DNA of 5,373 bases. Source: Pseudomonadota bacterium. GTDB lineage: Bacteria > Myxococcota > Myxococcia > Myxococcales > Myxococcaceae. Below are positions 1 through 5,332 of the stretch, in pieces. The notes beneath the pieces were generated by a model. It was given only the letters and a program-made list of their open reading frames with translations. It ran no database searches and had not been told where the DNA came from. A program made the translations under genes and the position numbers. The DNA is taken from NCBI GenBank assembly GCA_023423535.1, contig JAFAFL010000009.1, positions 1 through 5,373 on the forward strand, in the 5' to 3' direction. The first letter of the stretch is position 1, and each line of letters begins with the position of its first letter.

Positions 1-41
1 GCCCATGGGCTGCGTGCAACAAGACGCTTAACAAAATTTGG
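1..41. repeat. Terminal direct repeat, left copy
   Basis: These 41 bases are identical to the last 41 bases of the window (5333-5373). The simplest reading is the overlap of a circular contig, giving a unique length of 5,332 bp. The repeat begins with the 10-base palindrome gcccatgggc and forms the 3' half of a longer imperfect hairpin whose 5' half lies just before the right copy. A true repeat at two array positions, with the contig breaking there, is the alternative. Confidence 0.95.
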
Positions 42-105
42 CTCCGAAAAAAATGCTCCTATTTTTTCTAAAACAAGTTTTGAAAAAATTCGCATTTTTT
101 TCGGA
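42..105. repeat. Long AT-rich hairpin inside attC-like site C
   Basis: Bases 43-56 (tccgaaaaaaatgc) pair perfectly over 14 bases with 92-105. Inside that stem attttttc (61-68) pairs with gaaaaaat (82-89), and aaaac (70-74) pairs with gtttt (77-81) around a two-base loop. It is nearly a complete inverted repeat and forms one of two internal arms of site C. A long T-run on the 3' side is within the stem rather than after it, so I do not call it a terminator. Confidence 0.8.
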
Positions 106-148
106 ACTTCGTCAAGCGCCACCGTTATGGGCAAGGCTATGACGACAC

Positions 149-177
149 AACCCGACAGACAAAATCGGGTTCTTTTT
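149..177 (+). terminator. Terminator-like hairpin upstream of the metal operon
   Basis: The arms aacccga (149-155) and tcgggtt (165-171) form a perfect 7-base stem with a 9-base loop, followed by ctttttg. It looks like a modest intrinsic terminator on the + strand. It sits between the cassette boundary and the operon promoter, so it could block read-through from an upstream cassette and keep the operon under control of its own repressor. Confidence 0.5.
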
Positions 178-187
178 GATATTTTGT

Positions 188-207
188 ATTTAAGTAATTG
201 CTTAAAT
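188..207. promoter_or_regulatory. Probable ArsR/CadC-type operator
   Basis: This is a 20-base near-perfect palindrome, atttaag/cttaaat around taattg, with only one mismatched pair. It covers the upstream promoter element (TTG, 198-200) and ends 12 bases before the -7 element. ArsR/SmtB-family repressors bind AT-rich imperfect palindromes overlapping promoters, and the next gene is such a repressor, so autoregulation is the natural reading. Binding itself is inferred. Confidence 0.6.
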
Positions 208-227
208 AAACAAATTGACTATCTTTG
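198..227 (+). promoter_or_regulatory. Bacteroidota-type promoter of the metal operon
   Basis: TTG at 198-200 is followed after exactly 19 bases by TATCTTTG (220-227), which matches the Bacteroidota consensus TTTG-N19-TAnnTTTG. The predicted transcription start falls at or a few bases before ATG 232, so the first mRNA would be leaderless or nearly so. The upstream element lies inside the palindromic operator. Confidence 0.7.
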
Positions 228-231
228 CACT

Positions 232-606
232 ATGGACAACATTTCGTGTATAAGACAACAAGCGGACATTAAGCAAATCAACCGCTGTAAAGACCGAGTA
301 TTAGAACTGAACGGTTCGTTTGACTATTTATCCAACGGACTTGTATTGGCGGGTAACAACGTAAGACTGAAAATCCTGTTTCTGCTTTACGAAGAGCAAC
401 AACTTTGCGTTTGCGACCTTAGTGACATTCTCGGAATGACCATTTCGGCAATTTCACAACATCTGCGAAAACTCAAAGACCGAAAACTAATTGAAACGGA
501 AAGGCAAGCACAAACCATTTTTTACTCACTGACAAAAGAGTATGAAAAAATGCTCAAACCTTTTTTCAAAATACTTCACGAAAACAAAATTTTGGAAACA
601 ATATGA
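232..606 (+). CDS. ArsR/SmtB-family metal-sensing repressor (CadC-like)
   Basis: This is a 124-residue winged-helix repressor, a normal length for the family. It should bind its operator without metal and release it when a thiophilic ion binds, derepressing the transporter operon. The metal box LCVCDL (C59, C61) is the classic CadC/ArsR signature. Further cysteines at C6 and C19 could complete a CadC-like N-terminal site, although CadC's own pair is more closely spaced. The recognition-helix region TISAISQHLRKL spans residues 70-81, and the wing precedes IFYSLT (96-101). The frame is open from ATG 127, but that ATG lies in the cassette boundary sequence, and the codons before 232 run through a terminator-like hairpin, the operator and the promoter. 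ATG 232, five bases after TATCTTTG, is therefore preferred. The stop overlaps the next start (ATGA). Whether the natural inducer is Hg, Cd, Pb or As cannot be decided; the neighbour favours mercury. Confidence 0.88.
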   Translation: MDNISCIRQQADIKQINRCKDRVLELNGSFDYLSNGLVLAGNNVRLKILFLLYEEQQLCVCDLSDILGMTISAISQHLRKLKDRKLIETERQAQTIFYSLTKEYEKMLKPFFKILHENKILETI

Positions 607-1202
607 AAACAGACAAAAAATTAATCGGTGCAGGACTTTTGACAGCAATTGCAGCCTCACTTTGTTGCATCACACCTGTATTGGCTCTTGTCGCAGGGAC
701 AAGCGGACTTGCTTCAACTTTTTCTTGGCTTGAACCTTTCCGACCTTATTTTATAGGTTTGACAATTTTGGTTCTTGGTTTTGCTTGGTATCAAAAGTTG
801 AAACCTAAAAAACAAATTGACTGCAATTGTGAGACAGAAGAAAAACCAAAATTCATTCAATCCAAAATGTTTTTAGGAATTGTAACAGCATTTGCAATAG
901 TAATGCTTGCCTTTCCTTACTATGCTCACATATTTTATCCAAAGACAGAAAAACAAATCATAGTAGTTGACAAATCAAATGTTCAAACAGTTGAGTTTTC
1001 CATTAGCGGTATGACTTGTGCAGGTTGTGAAGAACACGTAAACCACGAAGTGAATAAGCTTTCGGGAATAATAAAATCAACTGTTTCATACGAAAACGGA
1101 AATGCAATTGTAGAATTTGATAACTCAAAAACGAACATTGCCGAAATTGAGAAAGCAATAAACGGAACAGGATATTCAGTAACAGACAAAAAGGAAAAAT
1201 AA
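603..1202 (+). CDS. merTP: Mercuric transport fusion protein MerTP
   Basis: This 199-residue inner-membrane protein joins a MerT-like transporter to a MerP-like heavy-metal-associated (HMA) domain. Three membrane segments lie near residues 7-33, 47-66 and 89-111. The first contains the MerT cysteine pair C21-C22 followed by ITPVL, where MerT passes mercuric ion through the membrane. A second cysteine motif, CNC (C74, C76), lies in the loop between segments 2 and 3, as in MerT. The C-terminal domain (about 129-195) carries GMTCAGCEEHV, with ligands C139 and C142. In separate Mer systems MerP is periplasmic and hands Hg(II) to MerT; here the two are covalently linked, as known for Bacteroidota MerTP. 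The ATG overlaps the repressor stop by four bases, and the next gene starts one base after this stop, so all three are one translationally coupled unit. No merA reductase is in the window. Confidence 0.88.
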   Translation: MKTDKKLIGAGLLTAIAASLCCITPVLALVAGTSGLASTFSWLEPFRPYFIGLTILVLGFAWYQKLKPKKQIDCNCETEEKPKFIQSKMFLGIVTAFAIVMLAFPYYAHIFYPKTEKQIIVVDKSNVQTVEFSISGMTCAGCEEHVNHEVNKLSGIIKSTVSYENGNAIVEFDNSKTNIAEIEKAINGTGYSVTDKKEK

Positions 1203-1203
1203 A

Positions 1204-1410
1204 ATGGAAATCATACTACAATCAACAATCACTTGCCCAAATTGCGGACATAAAAAGGAAGAAACAATGCCGACAGACGCTTGCCAATATTTTTACGAAT
1301 GTGATAATTGCAAGACCGTTTTAAAACCACATCAAGGCGACTGTTGTGTTTATTGCAGTTACGGAAGTGTAAAATGTCCGCCAATTCAACAAGACAAGAA
1401 ATGTTGCTGA
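1204..1410 (+). CDS. GDCCVxC-domain Cys-rich protein
   Basis: This 68-residue protein has 11 cysteines. CPNC (C11, C14) and C33/C36 (ECDNC) resemble two zinc-knuckle halves. They are followed by the diagnostic GDCCVYC (residues 45-51) with SYGSVKCPP after it, and a terminal CC. It matches the small family named after the GDCCVxC motif, some members of which are selenoproteins. Here the last position of the motif is an ordinary TGC cysteine codon. The family is commonly found next to MerTP in Bacteroidota, and a role in binding or handing over mercury is inferred from that context and the cysteine content. The ATG lies one base after the merTP stop, with aagga (1191-1195) eight bases upstream as a weak ribosome site. 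The biochemical function is not established. Confidence 0.82.
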   Translation: MEIILQSTITCPNCGHKKEETMPTDACQYFYECDNCKTVLKPHQGDCCVYCSYGSVKCPPIQQDKKCC

Positions 1411-1429
1411 CAAAAGACGAAAAAGCCCA

Positions 1430-1567
1430 GCCCATAACAGCGGTTTGGCGTAATGGCGGGTTCGGTGCTTCGTATGACAGTTTTGTGGTAGGTTCAAGTG
1501 CAGTGCTTCGATTGAACTTTTGTGCTAAAAATCCGCCACTACGCCAAGCCGCAAACCGTTAGCTGTG
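1430..1567 (+). other. attC-like recombination site A
   Basis: This imperfect inverted repeat ends cassette A. The left boundary gcccataac (1430-1438) is followed by the arm at 1440-1459. The right arm at 1533-1552 is complementary to it at 18 of 20 positions, with one T-G wobble and one A-C mismatch. GTT at 1558-1560 follows, continuing into cassette B's first bases. The loop (about 1460-1532) contains a small stem, gttcaa/ttgaac (1492-1497, 1512-1517), and two copies of gtgcttcg. The outer AAC and GTT agree with integron R'' and R' boxes, but the remaining R-box bases do not match the classical GTTRRRY, so this is a divergent attC or an attC-like site of another recombinase. It explains the gene-free stretch 1411-1600. 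No promoter or clear terminator is visible in it. Confidence 0.68.
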
Positions 1568-1600
1568 ATTTTAAGACAACCCTACGCAACACAAAAACTC

Positions 1601-4600
1601 ATGAGAATTATAGATGAACTTGAAAACCGAAGTAAAGAGCCAAGTGATTCGGTTAAAATTGAGCTGAAACTTTATAACCTTGCAGATGAGCTTGAAAAAA
1701 AAGCACGAAATCATTTAAAAAGAATCACTAGAATCTTACCTGAATTTGATATTCACGATGAAAAGCACAGTGAAAAAGTAGTATATAATATAGAAAAACT
1801 TTTAGCTGAAAATATTCAAAAACTTTCTACTTATGAACTTTTTTTAATTCACATTTCTGCCTTTTTTCATGACTGTGCAATGGCTCCTTCAGATTGGGAA
1901 CTTAATGTTCTAAAATTTACCGAAGGAACAAAGAAATTTAAAGTTTTTGAACAGTCAATTTGCCATGATTTAAAAGAACCTTTTAAGATTTCAAATGCAA
2001 AAAATATTATTAGAGATAATAAAGAAACTTTTTATGGAATATTTGAAGGAGATGTGGAAGGCTGGATATTCTCGCCGAATAGTGAGGATAAATTAATAGA
2101 TTATCTTGCTTCTATGCTTGTTGAATATCAAAACTATAGAAATGGTTTTGCAGAACAACTTCGTAAAATTAATGACAAAGAAGAGTTTGAGAAATTAAAT
2201 ACATTTATACGTACAGACTACATTCGTGCAACACACCATATTAGAATTGAGTCTTACTTAAATAACTTAGAATCAATATTTGGAAATTCATTTGAACAAC
2301 CAGCTTGGGGTAAAAGGTTAGCAAAAGATTTGGCATTAATTTGCAGGTCTCATGGAGAAGATATTAACTATATTGAAAACTTCAATCAATCTGCTCAATA
2401 CTATGGTAATGAGTCAGCTAATTTGCAATTAGTTGCAATGCTACTTCGTTTAGGAGACATTATCCATTTTAGTTTTGATAGAGCACCATTAGAATTAAGA
2501 ACATCACGATTGTTTCATTCGGAATTTAGTTTTTTACAATGGGCATTAAAAAATAATGGTGCAAATTACTCAATTGAGAATGGCAAAATCTCTTTTCGAG
2601 CATATTGCGAAACTCCAGACATTTATTTTAAGTTGCACGATTACTTAGACTGGATTGAATTTGAAATTCAAAATTATTTCAAATTAGATAGACATTGGAA
2701 TGAATATTATAAATCAATCATCCCAAATTTACAAGACAAAATTGAACGAACAAACATTACTAATGATGAAAAAGTATTCTTACCTAAGCGTGGGTTAAGT
2801 TTTTCCTTAAATCAAAAAAGAATTATTGAATTGTTAATGGGAGTCGGTTTATACAAAGACAAGTTTGCAAGTCTAAGAGAGTTATATCAAAATGCTCTTG
2901 ATGCTTGTAGATGTATGATATCAGAAGCAAAATCAATTCATCATAATGCTAAAGGAAAAGTACAATTTAGCATTGAAAAAGTTGATGAAAAAGTATATCT
3001 ATGTTGTTCAGACAATGGCATTGGAATGACAAAAGAAGTCATTGAAAATTATCTTTTGAAAATTGGTAACTCATACTATAAGTCTTCTGAATTTTATAAA
3101 AAACAGGCTGAATGGGGAGGCACGTTTACTCCAACTTCTCAATTTGGAATAGGAATACTCTCTTGTTTTATGATTGGAAATAAAATAGAAATTATTACAA
3201 AAACTAAAGATGGTGGCTTTGTTTCATGTGCTATTGATGGCCCACACGAAAATTTTTATTATAAGACAACCACAGATTCAGAGAAAGAATTGATATTAGA
3301 ATCTGGAACTATAGTCAAAGTGCTTCTTTCTGAAGAAAATAAAAATATATACAATAATCCACTTGAAAAACTCTATCTTTTATTGGAAGGAAAACCCAAT
3401 TATTTTCCAGACCAGTTTAGACAATATGAAAAACTGTATGATAATTGGGATAAACATTTGTATCGATTAGTCAATTCTTTTGTTACAATAATTCCTGATG
3501 AAATCAATGTTGAAATTGTTTTGGATAACGAAGAACATTTACAAATCCTTAACAAACCTATACTTCCAACACATGTAGGGTTTGATTTTACAAAAGAAGA
3601 TTTAGAGTTTCTTGATTTTTTAAATAACCAAGGACGTTTAAGAAAACTAAATATTAATTATAGCGAAATAAAAGAGTCACTAGAAACATACGAAATAGAT
3701 ATCCAGTCTGATTCAATTCAATTTAGAACTACTCTAACCTTACCTAAGCCCGGAGCCATAGACCCCGAACTACATGCATTTTACTCACTTCCCAAAATTG
3801 GAGCAAGTGGTGTATGTGTAGATGGAGTAAATATTGATGATAGGCATATTAGTATTAGCCATTTTTATTCAGATGCCTTACATAGAAATGGAATATTAAA
3901 TTTCATTGGAGAAAACAAGCCTCAATTAACTGTAGATAGAACGTCTTTGGTAAATTATCCTTCTGAATATGAAAAAAACGCAGAGGAAATTTCCAAAAAA
4001 CTTATTCAAGAAGTAATTTCTAAAACAAGACATCATATTTCTAAATACAATTTAGAGGAAAATGAATTAGAATTGTTATGGAAGTTCGTATTTGATAAAA
4101 TAGGTTTTGCTGATTCTGTATTTATAAATGAACTATCCTATACTGATTACGGTGATATTTTTTGGAAAGGAATTAAAAAAGCCACTAATGAGGAAATATC
4201 CATTAAAGAGTTTTTGAAAAGAGAAAATATTGAATTCAAAGATTTCAACTTTTCAACATTAGACAAATTAACCGAAAAACTACTTTTATTTAAATTAATT
4301 TCCGCTGATAAAATTGACGTAAAGGATGATTCTGTAATATGCGAATCAAAGCAATTATTTAAGGCGACATTCATAGGCAAGAAAAATGATTTAAATTTTA
4401 ACAAAATACTTATAAAATCTGACAGTTGGGCTGATAAATTTACAGAGTTCGATATTGTATCCTCTTTATTTCCATTAATACCAGAGCATTTATTTAATGC
4501 TATTAACGATTTTGAGAGGATTAAGGTAAATCATAGAACCAAAATAATACACGCTTATGGAAATGGGATTACTGCTTTTTTTGACCAAGACCCTTTACTT

Positions 4601-5020
4601 GTACATGAAACACTTGGATTGTATACCCCCGACTCAAATCTTTTCGAAAACGAAACTAACAGAGTGTATGAATTTGACAAAAAGAGAGCAAATTTTGGTT
4701 TATTTGAAATAAACGAGAGATTCGGTGAAAGTATTGAGCAACAGATCGTTCTTACAGCATTTATCGCTCCAAGAGAACTAAATGAATCTGAAAAAGAAAA
4801 ACTGGAACAACTGAAAGATAAAGACCAGTCGTATTACGAAGGTGTAACTAAGGGTTGGAGTATACTTGTAACTGGTAGAAAAACACATAATATGGTTATT
4901 TTGCCAGGTAATAAATCACGTAAAGAACTCTCAGCAGTCTTATCAAATGAATTTTGGGAAGAAAACAAAGGTTTAACATTCAAATATCTAAATGGGGATG
5001 AAATGAAAAACCACAGCTAA
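1601..5020 (+). CDS. HD-domain and Hsp90-like GHKL ATPase fusion protein, candidate defence factor
   Basis: This is a predicted cytoplasmic protein of about 1,139 residues without signal peptide or membrane segments. The N-terminal part (about 30-400) looks like an HD-type phosphohydrolase: HDEKH (H52, H56), the FFHD doublet (H90-D91), H212-H213, H251 and LRLGD (D286). Next is an Hsp90/GHKL ATPase (about 405-590) with all nucleotide-binding boxes: ELYQNALDA (E427, N431), DNGIGM (471-476), QFGIGIL (514-520) and GT (569-570). An Hsp90-middle-like region carries KPQLTVDRTSL (R780), resembling the catalytic-arginine loop. Residues from about 830 onward are unassigned. HD-plus-Hsp90-like architectures have been proposed in computational surveys as conflict or immune proteins; nuclease or nucleotide-hydrolase activity here is inferred. 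The gene is distinctly more AT-rich than the surrounding sites. The frame is open from GTG 1565 (12 extra residues), but that codon lies in the cassette boundary, so ATG 1601 is preferred. The stop lies in the next boundary box. Confidence 0.85.
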   Translation: MRIIDELENRSKEPSDSVKIELKLYNLADELEKKARNHLKRITRILPEFDIHDEKHSEKVVYNIEKLLAENIQKLSTYELFLIHISAFFHDCAMAPSDWELNVLKFTEGTKKFKVFEQSICHDLKEPFKISNAKNIIRDNKETFYGIFEGDVEGWIFSPNSEDKLIDYLASMLVEYQNYRNGFAEQLRKINDKEEFEKLNTFIRTDYIRATHHIRIESYLNNLESIFGNSFEQPAWGKRLAKDLALICRSHGEDINYIENFNQSAQYYGNESANLQLVAMLLRLGDIIHFSFDRAPLELRTSRLFHSEFSFLQWALKNNGANYSIENGKISFRAYCETPDIYFKLHDYLDWIEFEIQNYFKLDRHWNEYYKSIIPNLQDKIERTNITNDEKVFLPKRGLSFSLNQKRIIELLMGVGLYKDKFASLRELYQNALDACRCMISEAKSIHHNAKGKVQFSIEKVDEKVYLCCSDNGIGMTKEVIENYLLKIGNSYYKSSEFYKKQAEWGGTFTPTSQFGIGILSCFMIGNKIEIITKTKDGGFVSCAIDGPHENFYYKTTTDSEKELILESGTIVKVLLSEENKNIYNNPLEKLYLLLEGKPNYFPDQFRQYEKLYDNWDKHLYRLVNSFVTIIPDEINVEIVLDNEEHLQILNKPILPTHVGFDFTKEDLEFLDFLNNQGRLRKLNINYSEIKESLETYEIDIQSDSIQFRTTLTLPKPGAIDPELHAFYSLPKIGASGVCVDGVNIDDRHISISHFYSDALHRNGILNFIGENKPQLTVDRTSLVNYPSEYEKNAEEISKKLIQEVISKTRHHISKYNLEENELELLWKFVFDKIGFADSVFINELSYTDYGDIFWKGIKKATNEEISIKEFLKRENIEFKDFNFSTLDKLTEKLLLFKLISADKIDVKDDSVICESKQLFKATFIGKKNDLNFNKILIKSDSWADKFTEFDIVSSLFPLIPEHLFNAINDFERIKVNHRTKIIHAYGNGITAFFDQDPLLVHETLGLYTPDSNLFENETNRVYEFDKKRANFGLFEINERFGESIEQQIVLTAFIAPRELNESEKEKLEQLKDKDQSYYEGVTKGWSILVTGRKTHNMVILPGNKSRKELSAVLSNEFWEENKGLTFKYLNGDEMKNHS

Positions 5021-5045
5021 CATCGTATTGGCGAAATGGCGGGTT

Positions 5046-5077
5046 AAGGGAGAAATTGAAAGTTTCTCCTTTTTTTT
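5046..5077 (+). terminator. Intrinsic terminator of the large gene
   Basis: The stem ggagaaa/tttctcc (5049-5055 with 5063-5069) has a 7-base loop and is followed by eight T residues (5070-5077). Further A-T and G-T pairs can extend the stem into the T-run. It lies 25 bases after the stop codon of the HD/Hsp90-like gene and inside the attC-like site, so the cassette carries its terminator within its recombination site. Confidence 0.75.
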
Positions 5078-5080
5078 GTC

Positions 5081-5137
5081 GCAACAGCCTTTATATTTCC
5101 TTTTTTCTTAATTTAGTAAATAATAAAAGGCTGTTGC
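5081..5137. repeat. Hairpin inside attC-like site B
   Basis: The arms gcaacagccttt (5081-5092) and aaaggctgttgc (5126-5137) are perfect 12-base complements around an AT-rich loop of 33 bases. It lies immediately after the terminator and forms the second internal arm of the site. A structural role in recombination or as a stable RNA end is possible; neither is shown. Confidence 0.8.
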
Positions 5138-5202
5138 TTAGCTTAGTGCAAAATTGAAAGTTTTGGCTTTCTAATCCGCCACTATCGCCAATACGCGGCC
5201 CG

Positions 5203-5332
5203 TTGACACGCAACCCACGCTCGCAAGCCTCTTCGTTTGGCTTTATAAGCCAAACTCCCGAGTCTTTCTCCCAAAGCGTGTCAACAGTGGCGCTTGACCA
5301 AATTTTATCTTGCCCGTCGTCTTGCCGCACTT
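5203..5332 (+). mobile_element. Integron-like cassette C, ORF-less (left part; continues at bases 1-124)
   Basis: The unit begins at TT of GTT 5202-5204. Its first bases gttgacacgc (5202-5211) are the exact reverse complement of gcgtgtcaac (5276-5285), where its attC-like site begins. Closed through the terminal overlap, it would be about 254 bases in total, with a body of only about 70 bases. I see no convincing gene in it. ORF-less cassettes are known in integrons and sometimes carry promoters or small RNAs; the only visible structure in the body is the hairpin at 5235-5255. Confidence 0.55.
5235..5255. repeat. Perfect hairpin in the body of cassette C
   Basis: The arms gtttggctt and aagccaaac pair perfectly over 9 bases around a 3-base loop (tat). 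No T-run follows on the + strand, so it is not a typical terminator there. On the minus strand it is followed by cgaagaggc, which is also not a terminator tail. It could be part of a small structured RNA or a protein-binding site. Confidence 0.7.

Larger units (their letters stand above)
1..132 (+). other. attC-like recombination site C, right half (continues from the right end)
   Basis: This is the 3' part of the folding site that ends cassette C when the window is closed into a circle. The right arm gtcaagcgccac (111-122) is a perfect 12-base complement of gtggcgcttgac at 5287-5298. It is followed at 124-126 by GTT, the expected recombination triplet, and by the first bases of cassette A (gttatgggc, 124-132). 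Between the arms lie half of one hairpin (1-41) and a complete second hairpin (42-105). The site joined across the ends would be about 190 bases with two internal stems, larger than a typical 60-140 base attC. That it is recombined by an integron integrase is inferred, since no intI is present. Confidence 0.65.
125..1558 (+). mobile_element. Integron-like gene cassette A (metal resistance)
   Basis: The proposed cassette begins after the G of GTT at 124-126 and ends at the G of the next GTT (1558-1560). Its first bases gttatgggc (124-132) are the exact reverse complement of gcccataac (1430-1438), where its own attC-like site begins. This is the relation expected if the cassette circularises and the two ends form one folded site. 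It carries three co-directional genes (repressor, MerTP transporter, GDCCVxC protein) and has its own promoter, unlike most integron cassettes. Boundaries rest on inverted-repeat logic and not on a known integrase. Confidence 0.6.
1559..5202 (+). mobile_element. Integron-like gene cassette B (HD/Hsp90-like gene)
   Basis: The proposed cassette starts at TT of GTT 1558-1560 and ends at the G of GTT 5202-5204. Its first bases gttagctgtg (1558-1567) are the exact reverse complement of cacagctaac (5012-5021), where its attC-like site begins, and the match extends further with one mismatch. The only gene almost fills the unit: its stop codon TAA lies inside the left boundary box, and an alternative GTG start lies inside the right one. 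No internal promoter is apparent, so expression probably depends on the upstream cassette promoter. Gene and site run in the same direction, as in most integron cassettes. Confidence 0.62.
5012..5211 (+). other. attC-like recombination site B, large and branched
   Basis: The left boundary cacagctaac (5012-5021) is followed by the arm cgtattggcgaaatggcgg (5024-5042). The right arm at 5176-5195 is complementary with one extra unpaired base, and GTT follows at 5202-5204. Unpaired bases in the stem are a hallmark of attC strand recognition. The arms share core blocks with site A: TTGGCG-(N)-AATGGCGGGTT on the left and AATCCGCCACTA followed by CGCCAA on the right. The interior, about 130 bases, holds a terminator hairpin (5046-5077) and a second long hairpin (5081-5137), so a folded single strand would be branched. 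A 13-base direct repeat, aaattgaaagttt, lies at 5053-5065 and 5151-5163. The stop codon of the large gene falls inside the left boundary. Confidence 0.68.

Noticed and set aside
127..231. N-terminal extension of the repressor from ATG 127 (35 extra residues)
   Set aside because: The ATG is part of the cassette boundary sequence, and the extension would read through a terminator-like hairpin, the palindromic operator and the TATCTTTG promoter. Start at 232 gives the normal family length.
983..1189. Minus-strand open frame opposite the HMA domain of MerTP
   Set aside because: It is antisense to a well-supported gene and has no family features.
1308..1562. Open frame on the + strand overlapping the GDCCVxC gene and site A
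   Set aside because: It is a frame-shifted shadow of the Cys-rich gene that then runs into the inverted-repeat site; no recognisable protein features.
1411..1600. Promoter for the large gene
   Set aside because: No TAnnTTTG element with a suitably spaced upstream TTG was found; the segment is taken up by the inverted-repeat site.
4147..4404. Minus-strand open frame opposite the large gene
   Set aside because: It is antisense to the continuous HD/Hsp90-like frame and has low-complexity content.
1558..5021. Terminal inverted repeats of a transposon around the large gene
   Set aside because: The 10-base inverted pair looks like transposon ends, but each of the other two units has a different private pair, a large stem site follows each, no transposase is present and no target duplication is visible. 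Cassette logic explains all three together.
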